64,000 nucleotides of DNA from Roseivirga echinicomitans (GTDB taxonomy: Bacteria > Bacteroidota > Bacteroidia > Cytophagales > Cyclobacteriaceae): positions 352,390 to 416,389 of the forward strand of contig NZ_LRDB01000023.1 in NCBI RefSeq assembly GCF_001592935.1. The letters are read 5' to 3'. The position numbers and the translations under genes were made by a program. The notes beneath the pieces were generated by a model that was not told the origin of the DNA, did no database searches, and saw nothing but the letters and a program-made list of their open reading frames with translations. Positions 51,887 through 60,502 of the stretch are shown one piece after another. Position 1 is the stretch's first letter. The number at the start of each line of letters is the position of its first letter.

Positions 51887-52735
51887 ATGAACACCTTCAA
51901 AAAAATAGAAGAGCTCCGTACCGAGCTTCTCAATCATCGTCTCAAAAACAAGAAAATTGGCCTAGTTCCAACAATGGGGGCATTACATCAAGGTCATATT
52001 TCGCTTATTGAAAAAGCAAAAGAGGAATCGGATGTAGTAGCCGTTTCTATCTTTGTTAACCCTACCCAATTCAATAACCCCGAAGACCTAGAAAAGTACC
52101 CTAGAAATATCGAGCGTGATTTAGATTTATTAAGCAAAGCTGGTTGTGACATTGTATTTACTCCCGATGTAAATGAAATGTACGGTAGTACCCATGACTT
52201 AAAAATCAATTTTGGAGTACTAGAAAATTCATTGGAGGGAAAGTTTAGACCTGGACATTTCAGTGGTGTTGGTCAAATCGTTTCTAAACTATTCAACATA
52301 TTCCAACCCCATAATGCCTTCTTTGGTCAGAAAGACCTACAACAGTTTTTTGTCATTAAAAAACTGATCGACCAACTCTCATTCCCAATTGACCTGCACA
52401 TGGTTCCTACAAAAAGAGAAATCAATGGTTTAGCCATGTCTTCTCGAAATGAACGACTTAGCCAAGAAGAAAGACTAGAAGCAGGCCTTATTTATAAAGC
52501 CCTTCAAGAATCCGCTGATGCGATCTTAAATAACACCCCCATAAACCATGTCATTGAGCAAACCAACGAACTATTCAAGCAAAATCAACGTTTGACTCTT
52601 GAATATTTCGAAGTAGTTGAAACTGATAATTTTACAGGAATTTCTACGGTTTCAGACCCAAGGAAAACAGCGCTTTGTATAGCCGCTGAAATTGGAAAAG
52701 TAAGGTTAATAGACAACTTACTTTTAAATTATTAG
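51887..52735 (+). CDS. panC: Pantoate--beta-alanine ligase
   Basis: Cytosolic enzyme making pantothenate from pantoate, beta-alanine and ATP. The 282-residue protein has the signature PTMGALHQGHISLIEKAK (HxGH, about residues 29-46), VNPTQFNNPED, GQKDLQQFFVIKKL and AMSSRNERLS near 183, all normal. It is divergent from the glgA-like gene and 25 bases upstream of panD, with which it forms the pantothenate locus; panB is not here. Confidence 0.96.
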   Translation: MNTFKKIEELRTELLNHRLKNKKIGLVPTMGALHQGHISLIEKAKEESDVVAVSIFVNPTQFNNPEDLEKYPRNIERDLDLLSKAGCDIVFTPDVNEMYGSTHDLKINFGVLENSLEGKFRPGHFSGVGQIVSKLFNIFQPHNAFFGQKDLQQFFVIKKLIDQLSFPIDLHMVPTKREINGLAMSSRNERLSQEERLEAGLIYKALQESADAILNNTPINHVIEQTNELFKQNQRLTLEYFEVVETDNFTGISTVSDPRKTALCIAAEIGKVRLIDNLLLNY

Positions 52736-52740
52736 CTTTG
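52733..52740 (+). promoter_or_regulatory. -7 element overlapping the panC stop codon
   Basis: TAGCTTTG is an exact TAnnTTTG match; its TAG is the panC stop codon (52733-52735). It suggests a second start of transcription for panD about 15 bases before its ATG. Confidence 0.42.
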
Positions 52741-52760
52741 CGGTCGCATTTTAAGAAGGT

Positions 52761-53108
52761 ATGCAGATAGAGGTTTTTAAATCAAAAATTCACAGGGCAA
52801 AAGTAACACAAGCAGAGCTGCACTATGTTGGCAGTATCACGCTTGATGAACACTTAATGGAGGCCTCCGGAATCATTGAAAATGAGAAGGTTCAAATTGT
52901 AAACGTAAACAACGGTGAACGATTTGAAACTTATGTAATCAAAGGAGAAAAGGGCAGTGGCACAGTTTGCTTAAATGGCCCTGCGGCCCGAAGAGTACAG
53001 GTGGGCGATATCATTATTGTCGTTTCGTACGGGATAATGGATTACGAAGAAGCCAAAACCTTCAAACCCAAAATTGTTTTCCCTGACAAGAACAACAGGC
53101 TAGCTTAA
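52761..53108 (+). CDS. panD: Aspartate 1-decarboxylase proenzyme
   Basis: Pyruvoyl enzyme that makes beta-alanine for panC. The 115-residue precursor has the self-cleavage site HYVGSITLD (Gly-Ser, about residues 23-25), and further family blocks [18 protein letters not shown] and [10 protein letters not shown]. Length is normal. It lies between panC and a membrane protein gene (8 bases after). A promoter element overlapping the panC stop may give independent expression. Confidence 0.95.
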   Translation: MQIEVFKSKIHRAKVTQAELHYVGSITLDEHLMEASGIIENEKVQIVNVNNGERFETYVIKGEKGSGTVCLNGPAARRVQVGDIIIVVSYGIMDYEEAKTFKPKIVFPDKNNRLA

Positions 53109-53115
53109 CGCTATT

Positions 53116-54120
53116 TTGAAAATCAGCCCAAAAGATATCCTCAAACTTATTCTGTCCCTTGGGATCACAGGATACATCTTGTATAACAGTTCAAAAACGA
53201 CAGACTGGAATCAAATCTGGGAAGCCCTAAAAAACTTCAAATATGAATGGATTTTACTAAGCATTCTACTATCACTTTTTAGCCATGGTTTAAGGGCGTA
53301 TAGATGGGCAATGCTCTTAGGCACCCAAGGCCCTCGACCAAGTACATGGACGGCATTCTTGGCAGTAATGGTGTGTTATTTAGGTAATATGGCTATTCCT
53401 AGACTGGGAGAAGTTGCTCGTTGTACTATTATGAAAGAAGAGAAAAATATCCCAATCCCCTTCTCATTTGGCACTGTAATTACAGACAGGCTTTTGGACT
53501 TGTTTATGCTTATGTTGCTGACCTTATTTTTACTTGCAACGCAGTTCAATTTGCTCAAATCGTACTTTATTCAAAAAGTAGATGACAAGTTGCCCTTTTT
53601 AACTATGATTTGGCCTTACTTAGCTTTGGCAGGAATACTAGGCTTCCTGTTCATTCTCTTTGTAATTAGAAAATCTAAAAAAGAGAGCAATCCAAAATCC
53701 ATTTACTTTAAAATCAATCAAAAGGTGACAGAATTAATCTCAGGCATCAAAGCAATCAAGAAAGTCTCGAACCCTTTAAGTTTTTGGCTTTCTACCTTAG
53801 GTATTTGGCTATTGTACTTTGCTATGCTCTATGTTATATCCTTTGGTTATGCCCCTACTGCCGAACTGTCATTTATGGCAGGAATTGCGGTCTTAGTAAT
53901 GGGAAGTCTTGGCATGGCCGCTCCAGTGAACAATGGAATTGGAGCCTATCAAGCTTTAGTGGCCAGTATTTTAGTCGTTTATGGTATCTCACATACAGAT
54001 GGAATTGTTTTTGCTGTCGTATCTCATGGATCACAAGTAGTTTCAGTTATCTTATTTGGGTTTTTAAGCCTACTGATCCTTAACTTTAGAAAAAAGAAAA
54101 AGAGAATTGACACCAACTAA
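53116..54120 (+). CDS. Flippase-like membrane protein (UPF0104/LPG synthase TM domain family)
   Basis: A 334-residue integral membrane protein with about eight predicted helices and the family phrase [24 protein letters not shown] (about residues 44-67), and GVGA-like [11 protein letters not shown] near 274. The family corresponds to the transmembrane half of lysyl-PG synthases, and is often annotated as a lipid flippase-like protein; no acyl-aminoacyl transferase domain is present here. It uses TTG at 53116 as start since no upstream ATG exists. It overlaps rfaE2 by 14 bases. Confidence 0.85.
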   Translation: MKISPKDILKLILSLGITGYILYNSSKTTDWNQIWEALKNFKYEWILLSILLSLFSHGLRAYRWAMLLGTQGPRPSTWTAFLAVMVCYLGNMAIPRLGEVARCTIMKEEKNIPIPFSFGTVITDRLLDLFMLMLLTLFLLATQFNLLKSYFIQKVDDKLPFLTMIWPYLALAGILGFLFILFVIRKSKKESNPKSIYFKINQKVTELISGIKAIKKVSNPLSFWLSTLGIWLLYFAMLYVISFGYAPTAELSFMAGIAVLVMGSLGMAAPVNNGIGAYQALVASILVVYGISHTDGIVFAVVSHGSQVVSVILFGFLSLLILNFRKKKKRIDTN

Positions 54121-54583
54121 AAATAAAATATATAGCCCCAAAGTCTTAAAAGCGCTTATGCTTAAATGGAAAAGCCAAGGTGAAAAAGTAGTTTTCACCA
54201 ATGGCTGTTTCGACATTCTTCATTTAGGACATATTGACTATTTAGAAAAAGCAAAATCTTTAGGCTCTAAACTAGTGGTTGGCCTCAATGATAACCCTTC
54301 GGTAAAAAGACTTAAGGGCGAAGAAAGACCAATCAATGATGAAAATGCAAGAGCTAGAATGCTAGCAGCCTTGGCTTTTGTGGATGGTGTAACGCTATTT
54401 TCAGAAGACACTCCAAAAGAGTTGATCACTTATTTAATTCCTGATATTCTGGTAAAAGGAAGCGACTATGATTTAAGCAACATTATTGGGGCAGATATCG
54501 TATTGGCGAACGGTGGAGAAGTAAAAACCATTGATTTAGTTGAAGGTTACTCAACAACAAATTTGATTCAAAAATTAAAATAA
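54107..54583 (+). CDS. rfaE2: D-glycero-beta-D-manno-heptose 1-phosphate adenylyltransferase
   Basis: The 158-residue nucleotidyltransferase (HldE C-terminal domain as a separate protein) makes ADP-heptose for LPS core. Key motifs: [20 protein letters not shown] (HxGH, about residues 31-50) and [16 protein letters not shown]. It starts with TTG at 54107, overlapping the preceding gene by 14 bases; the only later in-frame ATG (MLKWKSQ) would remove the N-terminal helix. The heptokinase and isomerase genes are not in this window. A closely related glycerol-3-phosphate-type activity cannot be excluded by eye. Confidence 0.9.
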   Translation: MTPTKNKIYSPKVLKALMLKWKSQGEKVVFTNGCFDILHLGHIDYLEKAKSLGSKLVVGLNDNPSVKRLKGEERPINDENARARMLAALAFVDGVTLFSEDTPKELITYLIPDILVKGSDYDLSNIIGADIVLANGGEVKTIDLVEGYSTTNLIQKLK

Positions 54584-54589
54584 TAAATT

Positions 54590-55285
54590 ATGGGTATTGG
54601 ATATATAGTACTAATTGTCGGGATCATGCTGGCAAGTTGGATGGTTCAAAACAGTCTCAAACAGAAGTTTAAAAAATATTCAAAAGTAGGGTTGAAAATT
54701 GGGCTTACCGGACGAGAAATTGCTGAATTAATGCTTCGTGACAACCAAATACACGATGTACGAGTAGTCTCTGTACAAGGCAGGTTAACTGACCACTACA
54801 ACCCTGCAGACAAAACGGTAAACCTTAGCCCAGAAATATATGAAGGTCGTTCGGTAATCGCTGCAGCAGTAGCTGCTCACGAATGTGGTCACGCAGTGCA
54901 ACATGCAAAGGCTTATGGCCCTTTGGAAATGCGTTCCGCATTGGTGCCAATCCAGAATGCCAGTGGTAGAATCATGAACATCATTTTTATGGCACTATTG
55001 GTTAGTTCATTCTTTCTAGGCTTAATGTCTTGGCAAGTGGCTTTACCAATCATTATAGGTTGTTACTTTATTTTCACTCTCTTTGCGTTTATTACCCTAC
55101 CAGTAGAGTATGACGCTACTAAAAGGGCTTTAGCCTGGATCAACGATCGTAATATTGTCACCCCTGACGAACACGGAATTGCTGAGGATGCCTTGAACGC
55201 AGCCTCCAGAACATACCTTGTTGCCGCACTAGGCTCATTAGCCATGTTACTTTATTACGTACTGATGTTTGTGAATAACGACTAA
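54590..55285 (+). CDS. Zinc metallopeptidase of the YugP family
   Basis: A 231-residue integral membrane protein: one N-terminal helix, a soluble domain with the zinc motif HECGH in AVAAHECGHAVQHAKAY (about residues 98-114), and two or three helices in the C-terminal half. The third ligand is probably the conserved glutamate or aspartate in VEYDATKRALAW near 180. YugP-type proteins are predicted membrane metalloproteases of unproven role. Seven bases separate it from rfaE2, suggesting one transcript with panD-rfaE2. Confidence 0.9.
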   Translation: MGIGYIVLIVGIMLASWMVQNSLKQKFKKYSKVGLKIGLTGREIAELMLRDNQIHDVRVVSVQGRLTDHYNPADKTVNLSPEIYEGRSVIAAAVAAHECGHAVQHAKAYGPLEMRSALVPIQNASGRIMNIIFMALLVSSFFLGLMSWQVALPIIIGCYFIFTLFAFITLPVEYDATKRALAWINDRNIVTPDEHGIAEDALNAASRTYLVAALGSLAMLLYYVLMFVNND

Positions 55286-55303
55286 ACATTAAACTGAATT
55301 TAT

Positions 55304-55311
55304 TACATTTG
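55304..55311 (+). promoter_or_regulatory. -7 promoter element of the acyl-CoA dehydrogenase gene
   Basis: TACATTTG is an exact TAnnTTTG match 28 bases before the ATG at 55340; no -33 element stands out. Confidence 0.45.
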
Positions 55312-55339
55312 CTAACAAACGTTAGTTAAATACTAAAGC

Positions 55340-56479
55340 ATGAATTTCGAATTAACCGAAGAACAATTAGCGGTCCAACAAGCCGCTAGAGAATTTGCAC
55401 AAACTGAACTTCTGCCAGGAGTCATCGAGAGAGATGAAACCCAAACCTTCCCATTAGAACAGGTGAAGAAAATGGGAGAACTTGGTTTCTTAGGAATGAT
55501 GGTAGACCCAAAGTACAATGGAGGTGGTATGGATACCATTTCTTATGTGCTGGCCATGGAAGAAATTTCTAAAATTGATGCTTCTGCCTCTGTTTGTATG
55601 TCGGTTAATAACAGTCTTGTTTGCTGGGGAATTGAAAAATATGGAACTGAGGAGCAAAAAGAGAAATACCTAAAGCCTTTAGCCACTGGTGAAAAAATTG
55701 GTGCGTTTTGTCTTTCTGAACCAGAAGCCGGTTCTGATGCAACATCCCAACAAACCACAGCCGAAGACAGAGGAGACCACTACCTATTGAACGGAACAAA
55801 AAACTGGATTACAAACGGAAATACCGCTTCGGTTTATCTAGTTGTAGCTCAAACTGACCGTGAAAAAGGACACAAGGGCATTAATTGCCTCATTGTTGAA
55901 AAAGGAATGGAGGGTTTTGTAGTCGGTAAAAAAGAAAACAAACTTGGCATTAGAGGTTCTGATACCCACTCCTTAATGTTTACCGATGTTAAAGTTCCAA
56001 AAGAAAACAGAATAGGTGACGATGGATTTGGTTTCAAATTCGCCATGTCAACATTGAATGGAGGTAGAATTGGAATTGCATCACAAGCCTTAGGAATTGC
56101 CTCAGGAGCCTATGAATTGGCTTTGGCTTACTCTAAGGAAAGAAAGGCATTTGGCAAACCTATTAGCCAGCACCAAGCCATTCAATTCAAATTGGCGGAT
56201 ATGGCTACAGAAATAGAAGCGGCTAGACTTTTATGCTTCAAAGCTGCTCATTTAAAAGATCAGAAAAAGGATTTTGGAAAAGCGGGTGCTATGGCCAAAC
56301 TTTTCGCTTCTAAAGTAGCAATGGATACTACCATTGAAGCTGTACAAATTCATGGTGGCTATGGATATGTTAAAGAATACCACGTGGAAAGATTGATGAG
56401 AGATGCCAAAATCACTCAAATATATGAGGGCACCTCTGAGATTCAGAAGATAGTAATCTCCAGAGAACTACTCAAATAG
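55340..56479 (+). CDS. Acyl-CoA dehydrogenase
   Basis: A 379-residue FAD-dependent acyl-CoA dehydrogenase of the short/branched-chain type, oxidising acyl-CoA to enoyl-CoA in beta-oxidation or branched-chain amino-acid breakdown. Conserved blocks: FGFLGMMVDPKYNGGGMDTISYVLAMEEIS, FCLSEPEAGSDA, NGTKNWITNG, and the C-terminal IYEGTSEIQKIVISRELLK where the catalytic glutamate (in YEGTS) lies near 366. Length and plan match bcd/acd enzymes. It has its own promoter element and a strong terminator, so it looks monocistronic. Confidence 0.94.
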   Translation: MNFELTEEQLAVQQAAREFAQTELLPGVIERDETQTFPLEQVKKMGELGFLGMMVDPKYNGGGMDTISYVLAMEEISKIDASASVCMSVNNSLVCWGIEKYGTEEQKEKYLKPLATGEKIGAFCLSEPEAGSDATSQQTTAEDRGDHYLLNGTKNWITNGNTASVYLVVAQTDREKGHKGINCLIVEKGMEGFVVGKKENKLGIRGSDTHSLMFTDVKVPKENRIGDDGFGFKFAMSTLNGGRIGIASQALGIASGAYELALAYSKERKAFGKPISQHQAIQFKLADMATEIEAARLLCFKAAHLKDQKKDFGKAGAMAKLFASKVAMDTTIEAVQIHGGYGYVKEYHVERLMRDAKITQIYEGTSEIQKIVISRELLK

Positions 56480-56496
56480 TTAGAATTATCCTATTG

Positions 56497-56542
56497 AAAT
56501 GACCATTGGCATAATAAATATTGCCAATGGTCATTTTTTTTT
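56497..56542 (+). terminator. Strong intrinsic terminator after the acyl-CoA dehydrogenase gene
   Basis: AAATGACCATTGGCA (56497-56511) pairs perfectly with TGCCAATGGTCATTT (56522-56536) across an 10-base loop, followed by eight or nine T. Confidence 0.93.
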
Positions 56543-56570
56543 GATTCCTGTTAATTCTGTTTTACTTTTA
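56540..56570 (+). promoter_or_regulatory. Candidate promoter of the AraC-type regulator
   Basis: TTTG (56540-56543) and TACTTTTA (56563-56570), 19 bases apart, fit the -33/-7 layout with one mismatch in the -7 element. It overlaps the T-tract of the preceding terminator. A similar TACTTTTA occurs at 61831-61838 before the Na/Pi gene. Confidence 0.4.
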
Positions 56571-56608
56571 CAATGTGTAAGTGTATATAATTTTTAACAA
56601 GAACGTAA

Positions 56609-57532
56609 ATGGAAGACTACAACAAAATCATTGAGTCGCTAGGAGTACGCTATATTAAGAGCAGAAACATGAAGATAGCGAAACCAGTTACTATTGAAAA
56701 TCACTACGATGTAGAAAACACGATTTTCATAGTAAATAATGGGGACATATTCTTTGGTCCTGATCAAGAAAAGATTTCCGAAGGAGATATGCTTTTCATC
56801 CCTGGGGGAAAATCTACAGCAATTTCGTACAGCTCTTTAACAGCACCAGTTGTTTCTAGCGAAGACTTTATTGCGAACAAGAAGAAATACCTTCAAAACG
56901 CCTCTGATTCTGATATCAACGATTATGATGTTGATGGATTCAGTCAAGTAATGTTTGAAGCTAAAGTTTTTGATTCTGTGAATTTCTTTGCTTCATTAAA
57001 CATCACTCCGTTTGCCATCCGTGGTAATGAAACAATTGCACAATTGATTCGAGTGATTATTGATGAGACGAACTCTACCAAACCTGGTAAAAACAGAATT
57101 ATCAAAGTAAACACAGAGTATCTTTGTGTAGAAATCATTAGATACATCTTAGATAAGCGTCTTTTTGTTGAGCAATTGGTGACCAACAGCACTTACTTTA
57201 AGGATCCAAGGCTCATTGATATCTTTGCTTACATCAAGAATAACCTTGGCGGTGATCTTTCTAACAAAGTATTGGCTGGCGTTGCTGGCGTTTCTGAAGA
57301 CTACGTTGGTCAGTATTTCAAAATGCTTACAGGAATCAATCCTCAGGATTACATTGAATACCAAAGAATGGAAGCTGCAGTTGATTTACTGCGTACTACC
57401 AAAAAGAGCATCCGTGATATCGGACGTGAGGTTGGCTACAAAGACACTGCTTACTTCTGTCGTAGGTTTAAAATGATGTTCGGTATTCCGGCAGGAAAAA
57501 TGAGACGAAGAGAGAGTTTAATTAACGTTTAA
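56609..57532 (+). CDS. AraC family transcriptional regulator
   Basis: The 307-residue protein has an N-terminal cupin-like sensor region (TIENHYDVENTIFIVNNGDIFFGPDQEKISEGDMLFIPGG, about residues 28-70), a helical middle, and a C-terminal double helix-turn-helix of AraC type (about 200-300): DYVGQYFKMLTGINPQDYIEYQRMEAAVDLLRTTKKSIRDIGREVGYKDTAYFCRRFKMMFGIPAGKMRRR. Regulators of this form usually sense a small metabolite and activate nearby or remote operons. No catabolic operon adjoins it. Its last 15 bases overlap the convergent GGGP synthase gene, and its terminator lies within that gene (57562-57590). Confidence 0.93.
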   Translation: MEDYNKIIESLGVRYIKSRNMKIAKPVTIENHYDVENTIFIVNNGDIFFGPDQEKISEGDMLFIPGGKSTAISYSSLTAPVVSSEDFIANKKKYLQNASDSDINDYDVDGFSQVMFEAKVFDSVNFFASLNITPFAIRGNETIAQLIRVIIDETNSTKPGKNRIIKVNTEYLCVEIIRYILDKRLFVEQLVTNSTYFKDPRLIDIFAYIKNNLGGDLSNKVLAGVAGVSEDYVGQYFKMLTGINPQDYIEYQRMEAAVDLLRTTKKSIRDIGREVGYKDTAYFCRRFKMMFGIPAGKMRRRESLINV

Positions 57533-58273
57533 CTCCTGATTAAAACATTGGACTACATCAGAAACCTCAGCCAAAATGCTGAGGTTTTTTTGTACTGCAT
57601 TGCCAATAACAATGATATCGGCACCCGCCTCAAGGGCCTCCTTTGCTTTCCTTGTTGTATTCAAGCCACCCCCTACGATCAAAGGAACTTCTATATTTCG
57701 CTTTACTGCCTTTATCATCTTGGAAGGAACTGGCTCCATTGCGCCACTACCGGCATCCATATAAATACATTGTAGGCCCAACATTTCACCAGCCATGGCG
57801 GTACTTACGGCCAAACTTGGTTTATCGTTCGGAATGGGTTGTGTATTGCTCATATAAGAAACACTAGTTGGCTTCCCTGAATGAATCAGCATATACCCCG
57901 TTGGGATAACCTCCAACTTACTTCTTTTAATCACGGGTGCTGCCACTACATGCTGCCCAATCAGTAACTCAGGGTTTCTACCAGAAATCAACGAGAGGAA
58001 AAGAATCGCATCAGCATCTGAATGGATGTGAATGGCATTGCCAGGAAACAACACGCAAGGAATATTACTTTGATGTTTTATTGACTCAATTACAGGAGCC
58101 AGATTATTTGTGGTTATTAGACTGCCTCCTACAAAAAAATAATCCACCCTATTTTCAATCGCAGTATGAATAACAGCCGTTAAACCATTCTCATTAATAT
58201 CGTCTGGATCAATAAGCAGTGCAAGGGATTTTTTCCCATTACTTGCGCTTTGTTTAAATAAATTAAGAATCAC
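57518..58273 (-). CDS. Geranylgeranylglyceryl phosphate synthase family protein (group II)
   Basis: A 251-residue TIM-barrel prenyltransferase of the GGGPS/PcrB family, which joins a polyprenyl diphosphate to glycerol-1-phosphate. Motifs: LLIDPDDINENGLTAV near the N-terminus, YFFVGGSLIT, YMDAGSGAMEPVPSKMIKAVKR (about residues 168-190), and PLIVGGGLNTTRKAKEALEAGADIIVIGNAV (phosphate-binding site). Such enzymes are best known from Archaea, but homologues are established in Bacteroidota. It is the third gene of an operon: its start overlaps the upstream gene's stop by 11 bases. The chain length and the lipid product are unknown. Confidence 0.88.
   Translation of the reverse strand: MILNLFKQSASNGKKSLALLIDPDDINENGLTAVIHTAIENRVDYFFVGGSLITTNNLAPVIESIKHQSNIPCVLFPGNAIHIHSDADAILFLSLISGRNPELLIGQHVVAAPVIKRSKLEVIPTGYMLIHSGKPTSVSYMSNTQPIPNDKPSLAVSTAMAGEMLGLQCIYMDAGSGAMEPVPSKMIKAVKRNIEVPLIVGGGLNTTRKAKEALEAGADIIVIGNAVQKNLSILAEVSDVVQCFNQELNVN
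57562..57590 (+). terminator. Terminator of the AraC gene, lying inside the convergent GGGPS coding sequence
   Basis: AAACCTCAGC (57562-57571), loop CAAAAT, GCTGAGGTTT (57578-57587), followed by T. It works on the plus strand and falls within the last 25 codons of the minus-strand gene. Confidence 0.75.
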
Positions 58274-58670
58274 TGTCTTCTTCTTTTTCTCCTAGTTCAC
58301 TAAGAAAATCACCAAGTTTTTTTGCGGCCAAACCTAAAACAAAAACAATAGCTTGATGCTTTAAAGCTCTTACCACAGCAGACTCTTCTTTATGCTCACG
58401 TTCGACTACTTTTCTCAGTTTTACTTTCTTGTTCATTGAATGTTCTGGGAGTATTTCAATGATTTCACCTTCATCTATATCATCTTCATTCTTTTCTCCT
58501 CCAGAGGTGATAAGTGTAGTCAAGCCATAAGCAAGCAACAATGCACCTCCAACCCAAAGGGCTTTCTTTCCTGTGTCCTGAAAGTTATTTTTGATCGACT
58601 CGAACTGATCTTCCAGTAACTCCTTATACTTAGCGTTTGACTGCTCTAATTGTTCTTTTCTAGATTTCAT
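58263..58670 (-). CDS. Small envelope-associated helical protein
   Basis: A 135-residue protein, about half charged helix. The N-terminus (SRKEQLEQSNAKYKELLEDQFESIKN) is a probable coiled coil, followed by one hydrophobic segment (KALWVGGALLLAYGLTTLIT), acidic and lysine-rich linkers, and a second hydrophobic segment near 110 (VRALKHQAIVFVLGLAAK), then an acidic tail. It overlaps the preceding holin-like gene by four bases (ATGA) and the GGGPS gene by 11, so all three are translationally coupled. I do not recognise a named family; the layout resembles YtxH-like proteins. Confidence 0.75.
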   Translation of the reverse strand: MKSRKEQLEQSNAKYKELLEDQFESIKNNFQDTGKKALWVGGALLLAYGLTTLITSGGEKNEDDIDEGEIIEILPEHSMNKKVKLRKVVEREHKEESAVVRALKHQAIVFVLGLAAKKLGDFLSELGEKEEDSDS

Positions 58671-59101
58671 AAGCCATCCTCTTCTTCACTTACTCCTTCA
58701 ATTTCTATATTCTGTTTTCTTATAACAGTTTCAATAATAATCTTTCTTTTAAGAAAAAGTCCGATTGTGATTACGGCATAAAAGCCTCCTACGATAACAA
58801 AACCCCAAATATCGCTATCAAGTAGCTCATTAATGAGAAAAGCCAAAGCCAAAGTGAAGAACAATAATGCCATAAGTGCTCCTAAAGCCACCAACATCAC
58901 TACCAGCATTTTTGCGATAAGCGCACTTATCTCTTCTTTGGCTTCTAGTTTCCATAGTTCAACCTTAGTTTCAATAAAGCCATTGAAAGCTTCAATTAGT
59001 CTATTAAAATCGAATAGTTTCAAACTCCCTGATTTAAGTTTCCAATTTAAGAAGAAGATAGGAACTATAAGGCAATAAGGCTTAAAATAGCTCCAACTCA
59101 A
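58667..59101 (-). CDS. Phage-holin-family-like membrane protein (Holin-X type)
   Basis: A 144-residue protein with a helix of amphipathic character (RLIEAFNGFIETKVELWKLEAKEEI) and two transmembrane helices (LVVMLVALGALMALLFFTLALAFLI, FVIVGGFYAVITIGLFL), followed by basic and acidic residues. This is the Holin-X (PF07332)-like plan, used in cell-envelope genes in Bacteroidota and not a lytic phage holin. The frame starts at 59101 with doubtful first residues; a TTG at 59023 (before KLFDFNRL) is a plausible alternative start and would give 118 residues. It is the first gene of the operon with the GGGPS gene. Confidence 0.75.
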   Translation of the reverse strand: MSWSYFKPYCLIVPIFFLNWKLKSGSLKLFDFNRLIEAFNGFIETKVELWKLEAKEEISALIAKMLVVMLVALGALMALLFFTLALAFLINELLDSDIWGFVIVGGFYAVITIGLFLKRKIIIETVIRKQNIEIEGVSEEEDGL

Positions 59102-59203
59102 CCCATCTTATAACAATCATCAAGTAGTCACTTTGTTTAAAATATATGAGTGAAAATTCAGTGGTAACTACAATGGAGGAATCGTAACACAAAAAAGCAA
59201 AGG

Positions 59204-60430
59204 CTAAAATGAAATTTCAAATTGAACCCTGAAAGTCACGAGGTTATCTCCGAGTGCTTTATCGCTATAAGACAAGTCACTTTGTAGTTTCAAGCTGTGA
59301 CCAACGATATACCTAGAATAGCCAAGGGTGTATTGTGTTTCCTCTTTCAAGCTTGAGTAAGCCAAGTCATCTGAATTCACCTGAGTATAGCGGATGGCCC
59401 ACTCCGACTTGTCGACCAAATAACCCGCCTGTAAATTGACGGCATTTCCTGTGGCGTATTTTAGCGTGGAGAAATCATCCAAGACTACAAACACCTGCTC
59501 AGATGATTGCTTATTAGCATATTCCCCCATAAATGAAAAACCTTTGTACTTGAAGTGAGTGTCAATAAATAAGGTAGAAAGGTCAGTAGAAAGCTGATTG
59601 CCATTTGACCCCTGAACAAAAGCTCCTAATTGACCTCGTTGTCTTGCTGCACCATCGTTATAGTCAAAAGCCACGCCTATGGCCAATTTTGGGCTTTTTT
59701 CTCGTTTCAAATCAGAACCGAAATAATCACCCCCGCCAGTAAATTCCCCAAAGGGCAAATACTCCAGCCTCAATGTATAATCGTAGCCACCAATATTATT
59801 GGTAGTAATATCACGCCCCTCTCCCATTGAAACCGACAATATTTGCTGGAAAACCGCCTGATTACCAATCTTAGATGAATGATGCAGTTGAATACCGATG
59901 TCTCTGTCTATGTTGAATCTTGAATTTAGGAGGCTTCTATCTACAAATTGCATTTTCTGAGATGAGATTACGCGCTCCCTATTTCCAGGCAACTTCGTTT
60001 GACCCGCCCAAAGACTCCAGTTTTCCCTGAATTGCCATTTCAATACAGCATCTAATATGATACGAGACGTATTACCGTGTTGATCCAAATCCCCCCCACT
60101 AATGTCTCTACTTGACAAACCAAGTTCCACTTTATAGCTTAAGCTAGGGTCATAAGCGAAGCCTTCAAACTTCAATCGAGCTCTTCTTATTAAGAATTGA
60201 TCATTCCATTTATCAGTAACTACATTCAAAGATCCCTGATAGAGACTTTGAAACCTCAAGCCAAATTTCATTGAGAATGAAGAATCAGAAGCTACAAGTT
60301 GAATTCCTTTTCCAAAAGTATTGTTGCTCTCATCCTGTGAATAAGCAGACGAACCTATGGTGGAAAGGAATCCGATTAATAGAATAATTCTGCATATTGC
60401 GTACCTACATAAACCAAATAAACACATCAT
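59204..60430 (-). CDS. OprO/OprP-like phosphate-selective porin
   Basis: A 408-residue outer-membrane beta-barrel protein. A signal peptide (CRIILLIGFLSTIGSSAYSQ) precedes FGKGIQLVASDSSFSMKFGLRFQSLYQG, and many alternating amphipathic strands follow, ending in VTFRVQFEISF with a terminal aromatic, as expected for BamA-inserted barrels. The family (Porin O_P) includes anion- and phosphate-selective porins. It lies 72 bases downstream of a Na/Pi cotransporter gene on the same strand, which supports a phosphate role, but selectivity is inferred. A perfect hairpin lies between them at 60457-60486. Confidence 0.85.
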   Translation of the reverse strand: MMCLFGLCRYAICRIILLIGFLSTIGSSAYSQDESNNTFGKGIQLVASDSSFSMKFGLRFQSLYQGSLNVVTDKWNDQFLIRRARLKFEGFAYDPSLSYKVELGLSSRDISGGDLDQHGNTSRIILDAVLKWQFRENWSLWAGQTKLPGNRERVISSQKMQFVDRSLLNSRFNIDRDIGIQLHHSSKIGNQAVFQQILSVSMGEGRDITTNNIGGYDYTLRLEYLPFGEFTGGGDYFGSDLKREKSPKLAIGVAFDYNDGAARQRGQLGAFVQGSNGNQLSTDLSTLFIDTHFKYKGFSFMGEYANKQSSEQVFVVLDDFSTLKYATGNAVNLQAGYLVDKSEWAIRYTQVNSDDLAYSSLKEETQYTLGYSRYIVGHSLKLQSDLSYSDKALGDNLVTFRVQFEISF

Positions 60431-60456
60431 TCTAAATAATTTAAATTAAAATATCA

Positions 60457-60486
60457 TTTCAATGTAAAGCAAACTTTACATTGAAA
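60457..60486. promoter_or_regulatory. Perfect 13-bp inverted repeat between Na/Pi and porin genes
   Basis: The arms TTTCAATGTAAAG (60457-60469) and CTTTACATTGAAA (60474-60486) flank a 4-base loop. No T-tract follows on the minus strand, so a terminator is unlikely; an operator or an RNA stability hairpin is more likely. Confidence 0.6.
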
Positions 60487-60502
60487 ATCAAAATTTTTAC
60501 TT

